A DNA stretch of 64,000 nt from Rifleibacterium sp035352635. Its GTDB lineage: Bacteria; Muiribacteriota; Ozemobacteria; Ozemobacterales; Ozemobacteraceae. Numbering within the stretch: the stretch's first letter is position 1; each line of letters starts with the position of its first letter. A program made the position numbers and the translations under genes. Below, one piece after another: positions 50,888-59,463 of the stretch. The notes beneath the pieces are model-generated. The model had not been told where the DNA came from. It saw nothing but the letters and a program-made list of their open reading frames with translations, and searched no databases. Where the stretch lies: assembly GCA_035352635.1 (NCBI GenBank), contig DAOPYA010000005.1, positions 1 to 64,000 of the forward strand, in the 5' to 3' direction.

Positions 50888-53800
50888 TCAGAGCTGGAAA
50901 GGGAAGGTGTCGGCGAGCGACTGATCGAGAACTTCGCCCCTGAACCATGGCGGGCAGAATTTCGACTGGCGCAGTCTGACAAAAGCATCGACAACACGCG
51001 GGTCGAACTGATTACCCGAGCAGCGCACTACTTCTTCGGTGGCTTCATCGAAGGTCAAAGGCTTGCGATAGGGGCGGCATGAGGTAATTGCGTCGAACGA
51101 ATCGGCAACGCAGATAATGCGGGAACCCAGCGGAATATCTTCGGAAGCGAGATTATCGGGGTAACCTCTGCCATCGTAGCGCTCATGATGGTGCTTGATA
51201 ATTTCGCAGACGTTTTTGAGAAATTCAATTGAATTGAGAATACCGGCACCAATGTGCGGGTGGGCCTTAATCGTCTCAAATTCTTCATCGGTCAGGCGGC
51301 CGGGCTTTAGCAGAATCTGCTCTGAAATCCCGATTTTGCCGACGTCGTGCAGCAGCGAGGCATGCCGAATGGTATCGACTTCGCTGCGCGACAGGTTCAT
51401 TTCGAGCGCCAGACCGACACTCAGATCGGTAACCCGCCGTGAATGGCCATGGGTGTAACTATCTTTGGCGTCGATTGCCGCTGCCAGTGACCTGATTGTT
51501 TCAAGATAAACATTGAGCAGGTTATGGTAGAGTCTGGCGTTTTCGATGGCAATTGAAGCTTGAGAAGCCAGAGTTTCGAGCAGGTCGAGGTTTTCGGGGC
51601 TGAACGGGCCCTTTTTGCTGAGCACTCTTTCGCAATTGATGACGCCCACCAGATTGTCTTTATTGATCAGCGGCGCCGAAATCAATGTAAGGTCAGTCTT
51701 GCGGGCGATTTTAGGAAGTTCTTTGTATTCGACGCTTTTGCCGGTGTTATCGACCTTGATCGGCCGGCGCAACTGCGCAGCCCGACCGGCCACGCCCTCG
51801 CCAAGCTTCAACCTGACTTCGACGACACCCATATCTTCAAAGCCGCGGTAGACTTCGACATAGAGTTCCTGGCTTGTATCGTCGAAAAGCATCAGGGTTG
51901 CCCGGTCAGAATCAGTGATACGGGTCGTCATATCGATAAAATAATTAAGAACTGAATCGAGATCGAGCGATGAATTGATCGCTTTGCCGAGTTCCTGAAT
52001 CAGGCTCAGTTCAGCGACCTGCATATCAGTTTTTTCGTGCAGGCTGGCGTTGGCAATCGCCTGCGAAATCTGGCCCGAAATGCCAAGCAGCAAATTCAGG
52101 TCATCTTCAAGAAAAGCTTCACCGCTGCGTTTATTATTAACATTTAGCACGCCAAGCAGTTCGCTGTCGTGCATGATCGGCACCGAAAGAACCGATCTGG
52201 TCTTGTAATCAAGGCGGCCCTGATGACCGGCAAACCGGGCATCTTTAGAAACGTCTTTAAGCAGCACCGGTTTATTATTCTGGGCAACCCAGCCGGCAAT
52301 GCCCTCGCCGATCTTGACCTGAATCTGGCCGACCATATTGCTCGGCAGACCGATGGCCGCATCGAGGGAAAGCATTTCGTTAAGCGGGTCATAAGCCATC
52401 AGCGAGCAGTTCTCGACGTTCATGACTTCTTGAACCTGCTGAAGAATAGTATCGAACAGTTTCGAAATGTTCAGGGTTTTAGAAACCGATGAACCAACTT
52501 TATAAAGGGTCGACAGGTAGTCGAGTTTGCGGCGTGAATCGTTAAAAAGCCGCTCGTTTTCGAAGTGCGAGGTGATAATGCGGCCGATGGTGTTGAGGAG
52601 ATCCTGGTCTGAATCAGAGATTTTTTCGGTTTCCTCGCGATGATAGACACCAAGGGCACCCACAAAGCGGTCGTCAGCAGTCAGCAACGGAATTACCAGC
52701 AACGCCCTGGCAAACTGGTCGAGAAAATTACTGCGGGCGATGGTATTGTCGCGATGCACATCTTGAATCAGCAGCGGCTTTTTATGAATGGCAACCCAGC
52801 CATGATAGCCCTTTCCGTGGCCGATCGACAGAGAATCTAGCTCTTCGGGAAGCCCGAAGGAAGCACGCATACACAGTTCTTCGCGGTCACTGTTGAAGAG
52901 CATCAGCGAAGCAGCGCTACAGTCGATGGCATCAGTGACTTCTTTGAGCATCATGCAGTAACCATCGCGGCTGAGAGAGCGCACCGAGAGGGTCNNNNNN
53001 NNNNTCTCGGAAATTTTAAAAACCCGCGACAGCTCTTTGAGCTTCTGGTTTGAATCAGCCAGCAGGCGGGCGTTCTCGAGCACCTTGGTAACCATCGAAG
53101 CAAGCGTATTCAGCGAAACCACATCGTCTTTTGAAAAGGCGTTGATCTCTGACGAATCGACCGATACTACGCCGATCAGCTTCTCGCCGACCAGAAGCGG
53201 CACGGCAAGCTCAGAATAAATTGATTCCGGCGTTTCGATATAACGTGGTTCGAGCAGCACGTTCGGCACGTTCAGCGCCTCTTTGTTTCGGGCAACCCAA
53301 CCGGTAATGCCCTGCCCGAATGGTACCCGGATCTTTTTAACTTCATGCGGATATTTGCCCCTGGCCACGGCGACTTCAAGGAAATTTTTATTCTCTTTGC
53401 GCAGCAACAGGGCGCCACAGGTGGCTCCGGTAATTTCGATGGCGATATCCATGAGAAATTCAAGCAGGTTCTGAAACTCGAGGCTTGAATTCATGATATT
53501 AGATGCTTCTTCGAGAACCGAAAGAATCTTTTCTTTGCGAGCCAACGATTCTTTTTCGGCCGCCAGGTCAACCATCTGCATGAAAAAACTGCTGATTGAT
53601 TCAACCGCGGCTTCAATCTGGTCGTCATCCATAAACGGAATCTTGTTGCCCGGCGGCACCGGCTGCACCGCCGACCCGTTCGGCACATTCCGATAAAATG
53701 GCCCAATCAACACAGCCCCGAACATGCTGCTGCGATATTCTAGTTTCATGAGGCGCACCAGCGAACCATCAGGGCGTTCAATGAGATCTGACGAAGGGTA

Positions 53801-53980
53801 ATCAACAAACTCAGATGCATCAGCCATGCCTGGCAGAATCTCTTCGATGTGGCCGATTACGATCTCGCCCCGCTCATTGAACGGAACAATGTGCAGACCA
53901 GTAAGCCTGCGAAACCGCCCGAGAAAACTTCTGAGATTCTCGCGGTCGCAGACTTCTTCAAGGTATATCTTCCTGACCAT
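50888..53980 (-). CDS. Multi-GAF sensor with HD-GYP c-di-GMP phosphodiesterase domain (spans an assembly gap)
   Basis: This is a cytoplasmic sensor of about 1030 residues. An N-terminal domain of about 135 residues is followed by four GAF domains (roughly 155-310, 335-480, 495-650, 665-815), with repeated GEGIAGWVA/GEGVAGRAA loops. The C-terminal HD-GYP domain has HASLLHDVGKIG near 870 and HHERYDGRGYP near 930, which is the full catalytic set for c-di-GMP hydrolysis. Ten N bases fall between the first and second GAF domains. The frame happens to stay open, but the real sequence length there is unknown, so the protein may be longer than shown. It lies 74 bases upstream of the barrel gene. Confidence 0.88.
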   Translation of the reverse strand: MVRKIYLEEVCDRENLRSFLGRFRRLTGLHIVPFNERGEIVIGHIEEILPGMADASEFVDYPSSDLIERPDGSLVRLMKLEYRSSMFGAVLIGPFYRNVPNGSAVQPVPPGNKIPFMDDDQIEAAVESISSFFMQMVDLAAEKESLARKEKILSVLEEASNIMNSSLEFQNLLEFLMDIAIEITGATCGALLLRKENKNFLEVAVARGKYPHEVKKIRVPFGQGITGWVARNKEALNVPNVLLEPRYIETPESIYSELAVPLLVGEKLIGVVSVDSSEINAFSKDDVVSLNTLASMVTKVLENARLLADSNQKLKELSRVFKISEXXXXTLSVRSLSRDGYCMMLKEVTDAIDCSAASLMLFNSDREELCMRASFGLPEELDSLSIGHGKGYHGWVAIHKKPLLIQDVHRDNTIARSNFLDQFARALLVIPLLTADDRFVGALGVYHREETEKISDSDQDLLNTIGRIITSHFENERLFNDSRRKLDYLSTLYKVGSSVSKTLNISKLFDTILQQVQEVMNVENCSLMAYDPLNEMLSLDAAIGLPSNMVGQIQVKIGEGIAGWVAQNNKPVLLKDVSKDARFAGHQGRLDYKTRSVLSVPIMHDSELLGVLNVNNKRSGEAFLEDDLNLLLGISGQISQAIANASLHEKTDMQVAELSLIQELGKAINSSLDLDSVLNYFIDMTTRITDSDRATLMLFDDTSQELYVEVYRGFEDMGVVEVRLKLGEGVAGRAAQLRRPIKVDNTGKSVEYKELPKIARKTDLTLISAPLINKDNLVGVINCERVLSKKGPFSPENLDLLETLASQASIAIENARLYHNLLNVYLETIRSLAAAIDAKDSYTHGHSRRVTDLSVGLALEMNLSRSEVDTIRHASLLHDVGKIGISEQILLKPGRLTDEEFETIKAHPHIGAGILNSIEFLKNVCEIIKHHHERYDGRGYPDNLASEDIPLGSRIICVADSFDAITSCRPYRKPLTFDEATEEVVRCSGNQFDPRVVDAFVRLRQSKFCPPWFRGEVLDQSLADTFPFQL
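52995..53004. other. Assembly gap (ten N)
   Basis: Ten N bases interrupt the GAF/HD-GYP gene. Ten is a placeholder length, so the true distance is unknown. Confidence 0.98.
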
Positions 53981-54048
53981 GTGCTTTAACTTTCCAGAGT
54001 ACTCGATACTCGCAATGAATTACGGTCAAAGGAATGGCTATCAAAACC

Positions 54049-54477
54049 TTATTTGATTTCGATTATTGAGTTCATTCCTTCATACTTGTTTTTAACCGCA
54101 TTACCTGACTTCGGATCAACGATCCAGTCAGTGTCATTAACTACAAACTGGTATTCATATTTGCCAGGTTTGAGGCTGACGCTGCATTTCCAGATGCCGT
54201 TTTCGAGCTTCATGGTGTTGGTGTCTTTGTTCCAGTCGTTGAAGTTGCCGACGACCGAAACCTTCTTTGCATCTGCATCTTCGAATTCAAATTCTACCAC
54301 GTTGTCGCCAGAACTGCTGCCGGCAGCGGGTTTGGCTTCGGGCTTGTCGCCGGCCTTGTCATTTTCTTCTTCCCACATTTCTTCTTCTTCAAAACTATGC
54401 TCGCGACCTATGATGTAGCCGATACCAAAGACGCTGGCCATGACAAACAGCTTCCAGACAAATCGTAAAAATCTCAT
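54049..54477 (-). CDS. Membrane-anchored protein with CBM48/AMPK-glycogen-binding-like domain
   Basis: This 142-residue protein has a transmembrane anchor near 7-24, a highly acidic linker (about 28-60) and a C-terminal beta-sandwich of the glycogen-binding type (about 60-142). Typical motifs are VSVVGNFNDWNKDTN (about 74-88), LKPGKYEYQFVVND and WIVDPKSGNAVKN. Such modules bind alpha-glucan or serve as structural domains. Anchored to the membrane and without an enzyme, its role is open. A strong AGGAGG site precedes the ATG. It follows uvrD by eleven bases and is probably co-transcribed with it. Confidence 0.85.
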   Translation of the reverse strand: MRFLRFVWKLFVMASVFGIGYIIGREHSFEEEEMWEEENDKAGDKPEAKPAAGSSSGDNVVEFEFEDADAKKVSVVGNFNDWNKDTNTMKLENGIWKCSVSLKPGKYEYQFVVNDTDWIVDPKSGNAVKNKYEGMNSIIEIK

Positions 54478-54488
54478 ACGTTGACCTC

Positions 54489-56738
54489 CTATGCGTTTTC
54501 GCTATTTATAACCTGAAGTGAAGCATACTGCAAGAGTAATGTTTTAAGCCCCTTCTGCTCGAATCTTACGGTAACCCGGAAGTCTGCCAGGGATTCACCC
54601 GAAGTTTCTTCGACCCTGCCTGAGCCAAAAATCTGGTGAACTACCCTGACACCTGGTTTTAAATTTAACATGGTTCCGTTGACTCTGTCACCTTGAATTG
54701 CTGAAGCAGCGCTTTTGCCGCCTTCAGACCACTTAACATGCGGATTAAAAGTGAATGCCCCTGATTTGGGGCGGCTGCTGACCGCACCCGGAATAGCGTT
54801 TGCCGTTGCCGCTCTCGAAGCTGTATCACGGGTCTCACGGCCGGCAAACAGGTGCGATGGCACTTCGGCGACAAAGCGCGAAACCGGGTTTGTCCCCCAG
54901 GTTCCGAACATCATGCGGCGGCTCGATGCTGTCAGGAAAAGGTTTTCGCGGGCGCGTGTCATGCCGACATAGGCGAGGCGGCGTTCTTCTTCGAGTTGTT
55001 CGGGCGCTTCCTTTGAGGAAGCATGCGGGAAAATGCCTTCTTCCATGGCCACCAGAAAAACCACGGGGAACTCAAGCCCCTTGGCATTGTGCAGGGTCAT
55101 CAGATGAACCTTCGGCTCATTTTCATCAATATCGTCGGCAGCGGCGTGCAGAGCGGTATTTGCCAGATAGTCGTGCAAATTCAGGCCCTGGGTGTCTTCT
55201 TCCTGGTATCTGATATCTGAAACCAGCGCTTCAACGTTGTTGCGCCGGTCATCTGCCGTTTCGGGGTCGTCAGTTTTCAGGTAAGCGAAGAATTCACTGT
55301 CGTCGATCACTTTGCGGCACAACTGCGAAACCCGCATCTCCGAGGCCGCTTCCATAAAATCAAGCATCATCCTGAAGAAGCGGCCAATCTTTGATTCAGG
55401 GCTTCGGCTGCCTTCTGAGGCCACCGCTTCCCAGAGGGGGGTAGAGCCATCGCCATAAAGACGGTTGACCGTCGTGTCACCAATACCCCGTCTTGGTGTA
55501 TTAATGATTCTTTCGAGCGAAATACTATCTTTGGGGTTATCGATAACCCTCAGGTAAGCCATTATATCTTTGACTTCGCGGCGGTCAAAGAATTTGGTGC
55601 CGCCGGTAATATCGTAAGGCAGTCGGGCGCGTTGCAAGGCCTGCTCAATCGGCCGGCTCAAGCTGTTCATGCGAAAAAGCAGAGCAAAATCACCGAGGTC
55701 ACGGCCTGAATTGCGCATGGCCATAATTTTTCGCACAATCCACTCAGCCTCTTCGCGGTCATCAGAGGCACGCTGAAAAACCAGCGGCTCACCGCCCTGT
55801 TTTTCGGTCCAGAGGCGTTTCGGGTGGGCGCTGGTGTTTTTGGCAATGACCGCACCCGCCGCATCAAGAATGATCTGGGTCGAGCGATAATTCTGTTCAA
55901 GTTTAACAATGCGGGCGCCGGTAAAATCCTTGGCAAAATCCTGGATATTGCGAATCGTCGCACCACGCCAGCTGTAAATCGACTGGTCTTCGTCGCCAAC
56001 TACGCACAAATTGCGACTTGCCGATGAAATCATCGAAATCAGACGATACTGCGCATGGTTGGTATCCTGGTATTCATCGACTAGAAAATGCTGATACTGG
56101 CTTTGCAGCTTGTGCAGCAGATCAGGGTTATTCTTCAGCAGGTAATAGCCCTTAAAAATCAGATCATCAAAGTCAACGGCCTGATTCTGCATCAACTGCC
56201 CCTGATAAGCCGCGTAGATCTTCTGTATCTGGGCCGAAGACGAAGTGGGGCCGGCAAAATTCTGGTAATCTTCTGGCCCAACCAGCTCATTCTTCGCCTG
56301 CGAAATAAATTCAAGAACCATCTTTGGGGTCAGACGTTTTGCGTCGGCTTTCATGTCGCGCAGCACATTTTTCATGAGCTTCTCGCTGTCAGATTCGTCG
56401 TAAATCGTGAACCCCTCGGCAAAGCCGGCCTGTTTATGCCAGCGGCGCAGCAACTGGCAACAAAACGAATGAAAAGTCGTGAGAGTCACCTTTTCGGAAC
56501 CGGCGACCAGGTCGCGCACCCGCTCTTTCATTTCGCGGGCCGCTTTGTTGGTGAACGTAACCGCCAGAATTGCCGCCGGGTCAACGCCGCATTTTTCAAT
56601 AAGGCAGGCAATGCGAACCGTCAACATGCGGGTTTTGCCAGAACCGGCACCGGCAACTACCAGCAATGGGCCGGTCGAAATACTGACCGCCTCAAGTTGT
56701 CTTTCGTTGAGCTGAGAGAGGGTTGTAGCAATAGACAA
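54489..56738 (-). CDS. uvrD: UvrD/PcrA-type superfamily 1 DNA helicase
   Basis: This 3'-to-5' helicase acts in nucleotide-excision and mismatch repair and in removing proteins from DNA. The 749-residue protein has the Q-like motif LNERQLEAV at the start, Walker A GAGSGKTRM, VDEYQDTNHAQ near 222, GDEDQSIYSWRGA near 248, and later motifs including TLHNAKGLEFPVVFL and VGMTRARENLFL. The C-terminal tail with FGSGRVEE is typical of PcrA/UvrD and contacts RNA polymerase. The start is a TTG with GGGAG upstream. It lies only three bases past the stop of the Hint-domain gene, in the same reading frame. Confidence 0.94.
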   Translation of the reverse strand: MSIATTLSQLNERQLEAVSISTGPLLVVAGAGSGKTRMLTVRIACLIEKCGVDPAAILAVTFTNKAAREMKERVRDLVAGSEKVTLTTFHSFCCQLLRRWHKQAGFAEGFTIYDESDSEKLMKNVLRDMKADAKRLTPKMVLEFISQAKNELVGPEDYQNFAGPTSSSAQIQKIYAAYQGQLMQNQAVDFDDLIFKGYYLLKNNPDLLHKLQSQYQHFLVDEYQDTNHAQYRLISMISSASRNLCVVGDEDQSIYSWRGATIRNIQDFAKDFTGARIVKLEQNYRSTQIILDAAGAVIAKNTSAHPKRLWTEKQGGEPLVFQRASDDREEAEWIVRKIMAMRNSGRDLGDFALLFRMNSLSRPIEQALQRARLPYDITGGTKFFDRREVKDIMAYLRVIDNPKDSISLERIINTPRRGIGDTTVNRLYGDGSTPLWEAVASEGSRSPESKIGRFFRMMLDFMEAASEMRVSQLCRKVIDDSEFFAYLKTDDPETADDRRNNVEALVSDIRYQEEDTQGLNLHDYLANTALHAAADDIDENEPKVHLMTLHNAKGLEFPVVFLVAMEEGIFPHASSKEAPEQLEEERRLAYVGMTRARENLFLTASSRRMMFGTWGTNPVSRFVAEVPSHLFAGRETRDTASRAATANAIPGAVSSRPKSGAFTFNPHVKWSEGGKSAASAIQGDRVNGTMLNLKPGVRVVHQIFGSGRVEETSGESLADFRVTVRFEQKGLKTLLLQYASLQVINSENA

Positions 56739-56741
56739 GCG

Positions 56742-57902
56742 TTAATCTCCCGCAAGTCGGTTGACCGGGGTATAGCACATGACCACCCAGTTTCCGACAA
56801 TGAAATTATGCAGATCATGAACCTGCAGGTTATAAAGTGGACCTTTGTACTCTTCGATTTCGACCGTTGCAACCGTGTCTTCCTCGATCTGGCTGTTGCG
56901 CCCGATAACCGGCACCAGCATGCCAGGCTTAACATGCGAGGCAGGCAACACGTAGAACGGCTGTTTCCGGGTCAATTGGATTTTTTTGACAATTTCGAGA
57001 TTGTCGAGATGCGAAAGGGTTTTAACAAACAGTTCAGCCTCTTCAAGGTCATCGCGGGTTATCTCAAGTTGCCAGAGACCGTGAGCACCCTGCTTGCGTT
57101 TAAACTGCCGATGCTCGGCACGATTCGGGTCAGTGGCGCCGCTGATCTGAATCAGGTGCGAAAAGCCTTTCATCGCGCCCCTTTCGCTGCCACCAAAAAT
57201 CACAAACTGAATTGAACTGCTGCGCGGGGTATCAGAGTTCGAAACACGCAGAGTAAGGTGCGGGTGCTCGATGAACATATGCGCATCGCGCAGCAATTCG
57301 TGGGCCCCTTTTGGCGTATCTATGCGGTTGAACATCTGGCGGGTCATCTCTTCAGATAACTCGGAATCGGCCTGGCGTGCTGAGAATGGAATATCGGGCA
57401 AACCGTATTTAAATACCGCGTATTTATGAATAAAAGTCGCATGCGGCAGATTACCGGTGTTTTCGATGATCCAGACGCGGTCGATCAGCTCGTTTGCACC
57501 TGAAGACTCGTGTTTCATCGTGGTAATCGCGAGAATATCCTTGAGCAGATCAGCTGAGACGCCTATACGGAAACCCATTGACGAACGTTCATGCAGATAG
57601 AGCGAATAATGCCTGATCTGCGGGTTGATGCGGCCGAAACACAACTGGTCTGGCGTGCAGCGCAGCACCGCGCCACGCGAAGTCACAAGTTTAAAAAGCG
57701 GCGTCTTGTGGTCATAGTTAACGTAAACGTCTCTGATTCTGGTGGTAGTAACCTCCGACCAGCCTGCAGCACCGGTTATCGGGTGCTCTTCGCGCAGATC
57801 GGTAATCAGAACCGAGCTTTCACCCCTGACAATTCGTGAATCGGCCGGTAACATCAGCGACCTGCCGACCCGGAAAAAATCTTCATCAGCCTCGCTCCGC
57901 AA
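56742..57902 (-). CDS. Free-standing Hint (intein-like) domain protein directly upstream of uvrD
   Basis: This 386-residue protein looks like an intein-type Hint module of the UvrD class without exteins. The N-terminal block has FKLVTSRGAVLRCTPDQ, in place of the TxxH block B with Gln instead of His. The middle has HATFIHKYAVFKYGLPDIPF. The C-terminal blocks F and G are close to consensus: VKPGMLVPV, LYNLQVHDLHNFIVGNWVV. The expected terminal His-Asn and the following nucleophile are replaced by Met-Cys and ordinary sequence, and there is no clear N-terminal splicing cysteine. Self-splicing is therefore doubtful. No LAGLIDADG endonuclease motif is seen. The start is uncertain (TTG 57902, or an ATG at about 57854 preceded by AGG). 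Confidence 0.6.
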   Translation of the reverse strand: MRSEADEDFFRVGRSLMLPADSRIVRGESSVLITDLREEHPITGAAGWSEVTTTRIRDVYVNYDHKTPLFKLVTSRGAVLRCTPDQLCFGRINPQIRHYSLYLHERSSMGFRIGVSADLLKDILAITTMKHESSGANELIDRVWIIENTGNLPHATFIHKYAVFKYGLPDIPFSARQADSELSEEMTRQMFNRIDTPKGAHELLRDAHMFIEHPHLTLRVSNSDTPRSSSIQFVIFGGSERGAMKGFSHLIQISGATDPNRAEHRQFKRKQGAHGLWQLEITRDDLEEAELFVKTLSHLDNLEIVKKIQLTRKQPFYVLPASHVKPGMLVPVIGRNSQIEEDTVATVEIEEYKGPLYNLQVHDLHNFIVGNWVVMCYTPVNRLAGD

Positions 57903-58005
57903 ACGCCTGAGAATGTGCTGACATCTTACAACATTTTGCTCAGATTAACACGCCTTTTTATCTGCTCTGCCATAAACCCCGGCTTGATCTGATGCTGATT
58001 TGACC

Positions 58006-58251
58006 TTACTCCCAGCCGCCCGCTCTATCTTTATGTCCCTGCCAGGCGGTGTTTGCAGCTAAGCCATTTGTCGCAGTGCCACCGAAGCAATAACCGATGG
58101 TTGAAATGCCCGTTATTTCGCAGATGCCTTTCTATTGCTTGCCCGGCTTATGAAGACTCATGGAAGTGCGAATGAGTTGCTGGTCTTTTTCGGCAAGAGC
58201 GTTGTCCTTTTCGGCGATGACTGATCTTTTTTGGGGTGAAGCTTCGGCCTG
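58006..58251 (-). pseudogene. Decayed fragment resembling the tail of an Rpn/PD-(D/E)XK transposase-like nuclease
   Basis: On the minus strand an open stretch reads IAEKDNALAEKDQQLIRTSMSLHKPGK, written here in parts: the AEKD coiled-coil repeats, then SMSLHKPGK, then an in-frame TAG at 58134-58132, and in the same frame GICEITGIS. The order coiled coil, hydrophobic helix, GK turn, ITG-helix is that of the C-terminus of Rpn-family proteins. An upstream in-frame TGA (58254-58252) and the internal TAG show decay. No N-terminal catalytic part remains. The rest of 57903-58345 holds the promoter of the kinase gene. Confidence 0.45.
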
Positions 58252-58283
58252 TCATAAGGGTTGGTGTTCATAAAACGGGTCGA

Positions 58284-58312
58284 TTGACTTTATATATTGT
58301 TAAGATTAAGCT
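58284..58312 (+). promoter_or_regulatory. Promoter of the PfkB-family kinase gene
   Basis: TTGACT (58284-58289) and TAAGCT (58307-58312) are 17 bases apart. GGGG precedes the ATG by about eight bases. Confidence 0.5.
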
Positions 58313-58345
58313 TTGCAGCATCTATTTAACGCCGGGGTTTAAAAC

Positions 58346-59338
58346 ATGAGCGTCTGCTCTGAAAACAGAAAATACCAGATTACTGCCATCTCTGATGCCC
58401 TCACTGACATTATCGCTGAAGTCAGCGATGAAATGCTGCAGAAGCTTGATCTGCCAAAGGGCAACAGCATCGCGCTGAACGAAGAAAATCTGAAAAAACT
58501 CGCCAATATCGTCGATACCAATAAACCCCGCATCGCGCCAGGCGGGTCTCCGACAAACGTCATTTACGGTGCCAGCAATCTCGGCCTGAAATGCGCATTT
58601 ATCGGCTGTGTCGGCTGTGATGATTTTGGTTATGACTATATCAACAACCTGCGCGACAATGATATAGACACCTACGTTTCAATCAAACGCGGCAACTCGG
58701 GCCTGTGCTACACACTGATCAGCCCTGATGGGCAACGCACTTTCGGCCTGAATTTCGGTGTTGCCAAACAGCTTTATGAATATGAGATTCTGCACAGCCT
58801 CATCAAAAGCTCTGAATTTTTGCATTTTTCCGCCTACGAATTTCGCGGCGATAACCCGATCAACGTGGCGACCAGACACGCAGTTTCGATTGCCCGCAAA
58901 GCCAGAACCAAGATTTCCTTTGACCTTGGCGACAGTCTCGTGGTCAAATCATCACGCGAACAGATCGAAACTTTTCTCAGCGAAAAAATCGATATTCTCT
59001 TTGCCAACGAAGATGAAGCAAAAGCCCTTTGCGAAGGCAGCAGCAACTTCAAAGGTCTGCTCAAATACACTGATCTGGCAGTAATCAAGCTGGGCAGCGA
59101 AGGCGCGATTGCCATCACACCCGAAGGCGAGATCAGGGTTTCGGCTTACAAGGTCGAAGATGTCAAAGATACGAACGGTGCCGGCGACAATTTTCAGGCG
59201 GGCTTTTTTTACGGTCAGTACAAAAAGCTGAATCTCGAAACCTGCTTGAGAATCGGCCATTTTCTCGCGGCCAATATCATTCGCCGCATCGGAGCACAGT
59301 CTCAGGTAAAAATCTCTGGCATTGAATATTTTATCTGA
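58346..59338 (+). CDS. PfkB-family carbohydrate/nucleoside kinase
   Basis: This 330-residue kinase has the ribokinase fold. The first PfkB motif is GGSPTNVIYGASNLGLKCAFIGCVGCDDFG (about 67-96, given here for position). The C-terminal anion-hole and catalytic aspartate motif is DTNGAGD (about 278-284), followed by FQAGFFYG. The DTNGAGD form and the N-terminal DALTDIIAEVSDEML are closest to adenosine kinase and fructokinase-like members of the family. The substrate cannot be fixed from sequence alone. It has its own promoter and a shared terminator downstream. Confidence 0.87.
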   Translation: MSVCSENRKYQITAISDALTDIIAEVSDEMLQKLDLPKGNSIALNEENLKKLANIVDTNKPRIAPGGSPTNVIYGASNLGLKCAFIGCVGCDDFGYDYINNLRDNDIDTYVSIKRGNSGLCYTLISPDGQRTFGLNFGVAKQLYEYEILHSLIKSSEFLHFSAYEFRGDNPINVATRHAVSIARKARTKISFDLGDSLVVKSSREQIETFLSEKIDILFANEDEAKALCEGSSNFKGLLKYTDLAVIKLGSEGAIAITPEGEIRVSAYKVEDVKDTNGAGDNFQAGFFYGQYKKLNLETCLRIGHFLAANIIRRIGAQSQVKISGIEYFI

Positions 59339-59411
59339 TCGAGGCCGGGGCTTAGCCCACTCAGTGCAGATTCAAGACCTGATCACCTTGTCATAAAAAG
59401 GTTTGCAACCC

Positions 59412-59451
59412 TTAAAAAAAAACAGCCCCCTTGCGGAGGCTGCTTTTTTTA
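59412..59451. terminator. Bidirectional rho-independent terminator
   Basis: An eight-base stem with one mismatch, CAGCCCCC (59423-59430) and GGAGGCTG (59435-59442), has T-runs on both strands. It serves the kinase gene and the convergent nifJ. Confidence 0.8.
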
Positions 59452-59463
59452 AGAATCAGTCGA

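Noticed and set aside
56088..57215. A 375-residue + strand frame antisense to uvrD and the Hint gene
   Set aside because: It lies wholly opposite two supported genes, crosses their boundary, and shows no domain or ribosome site.
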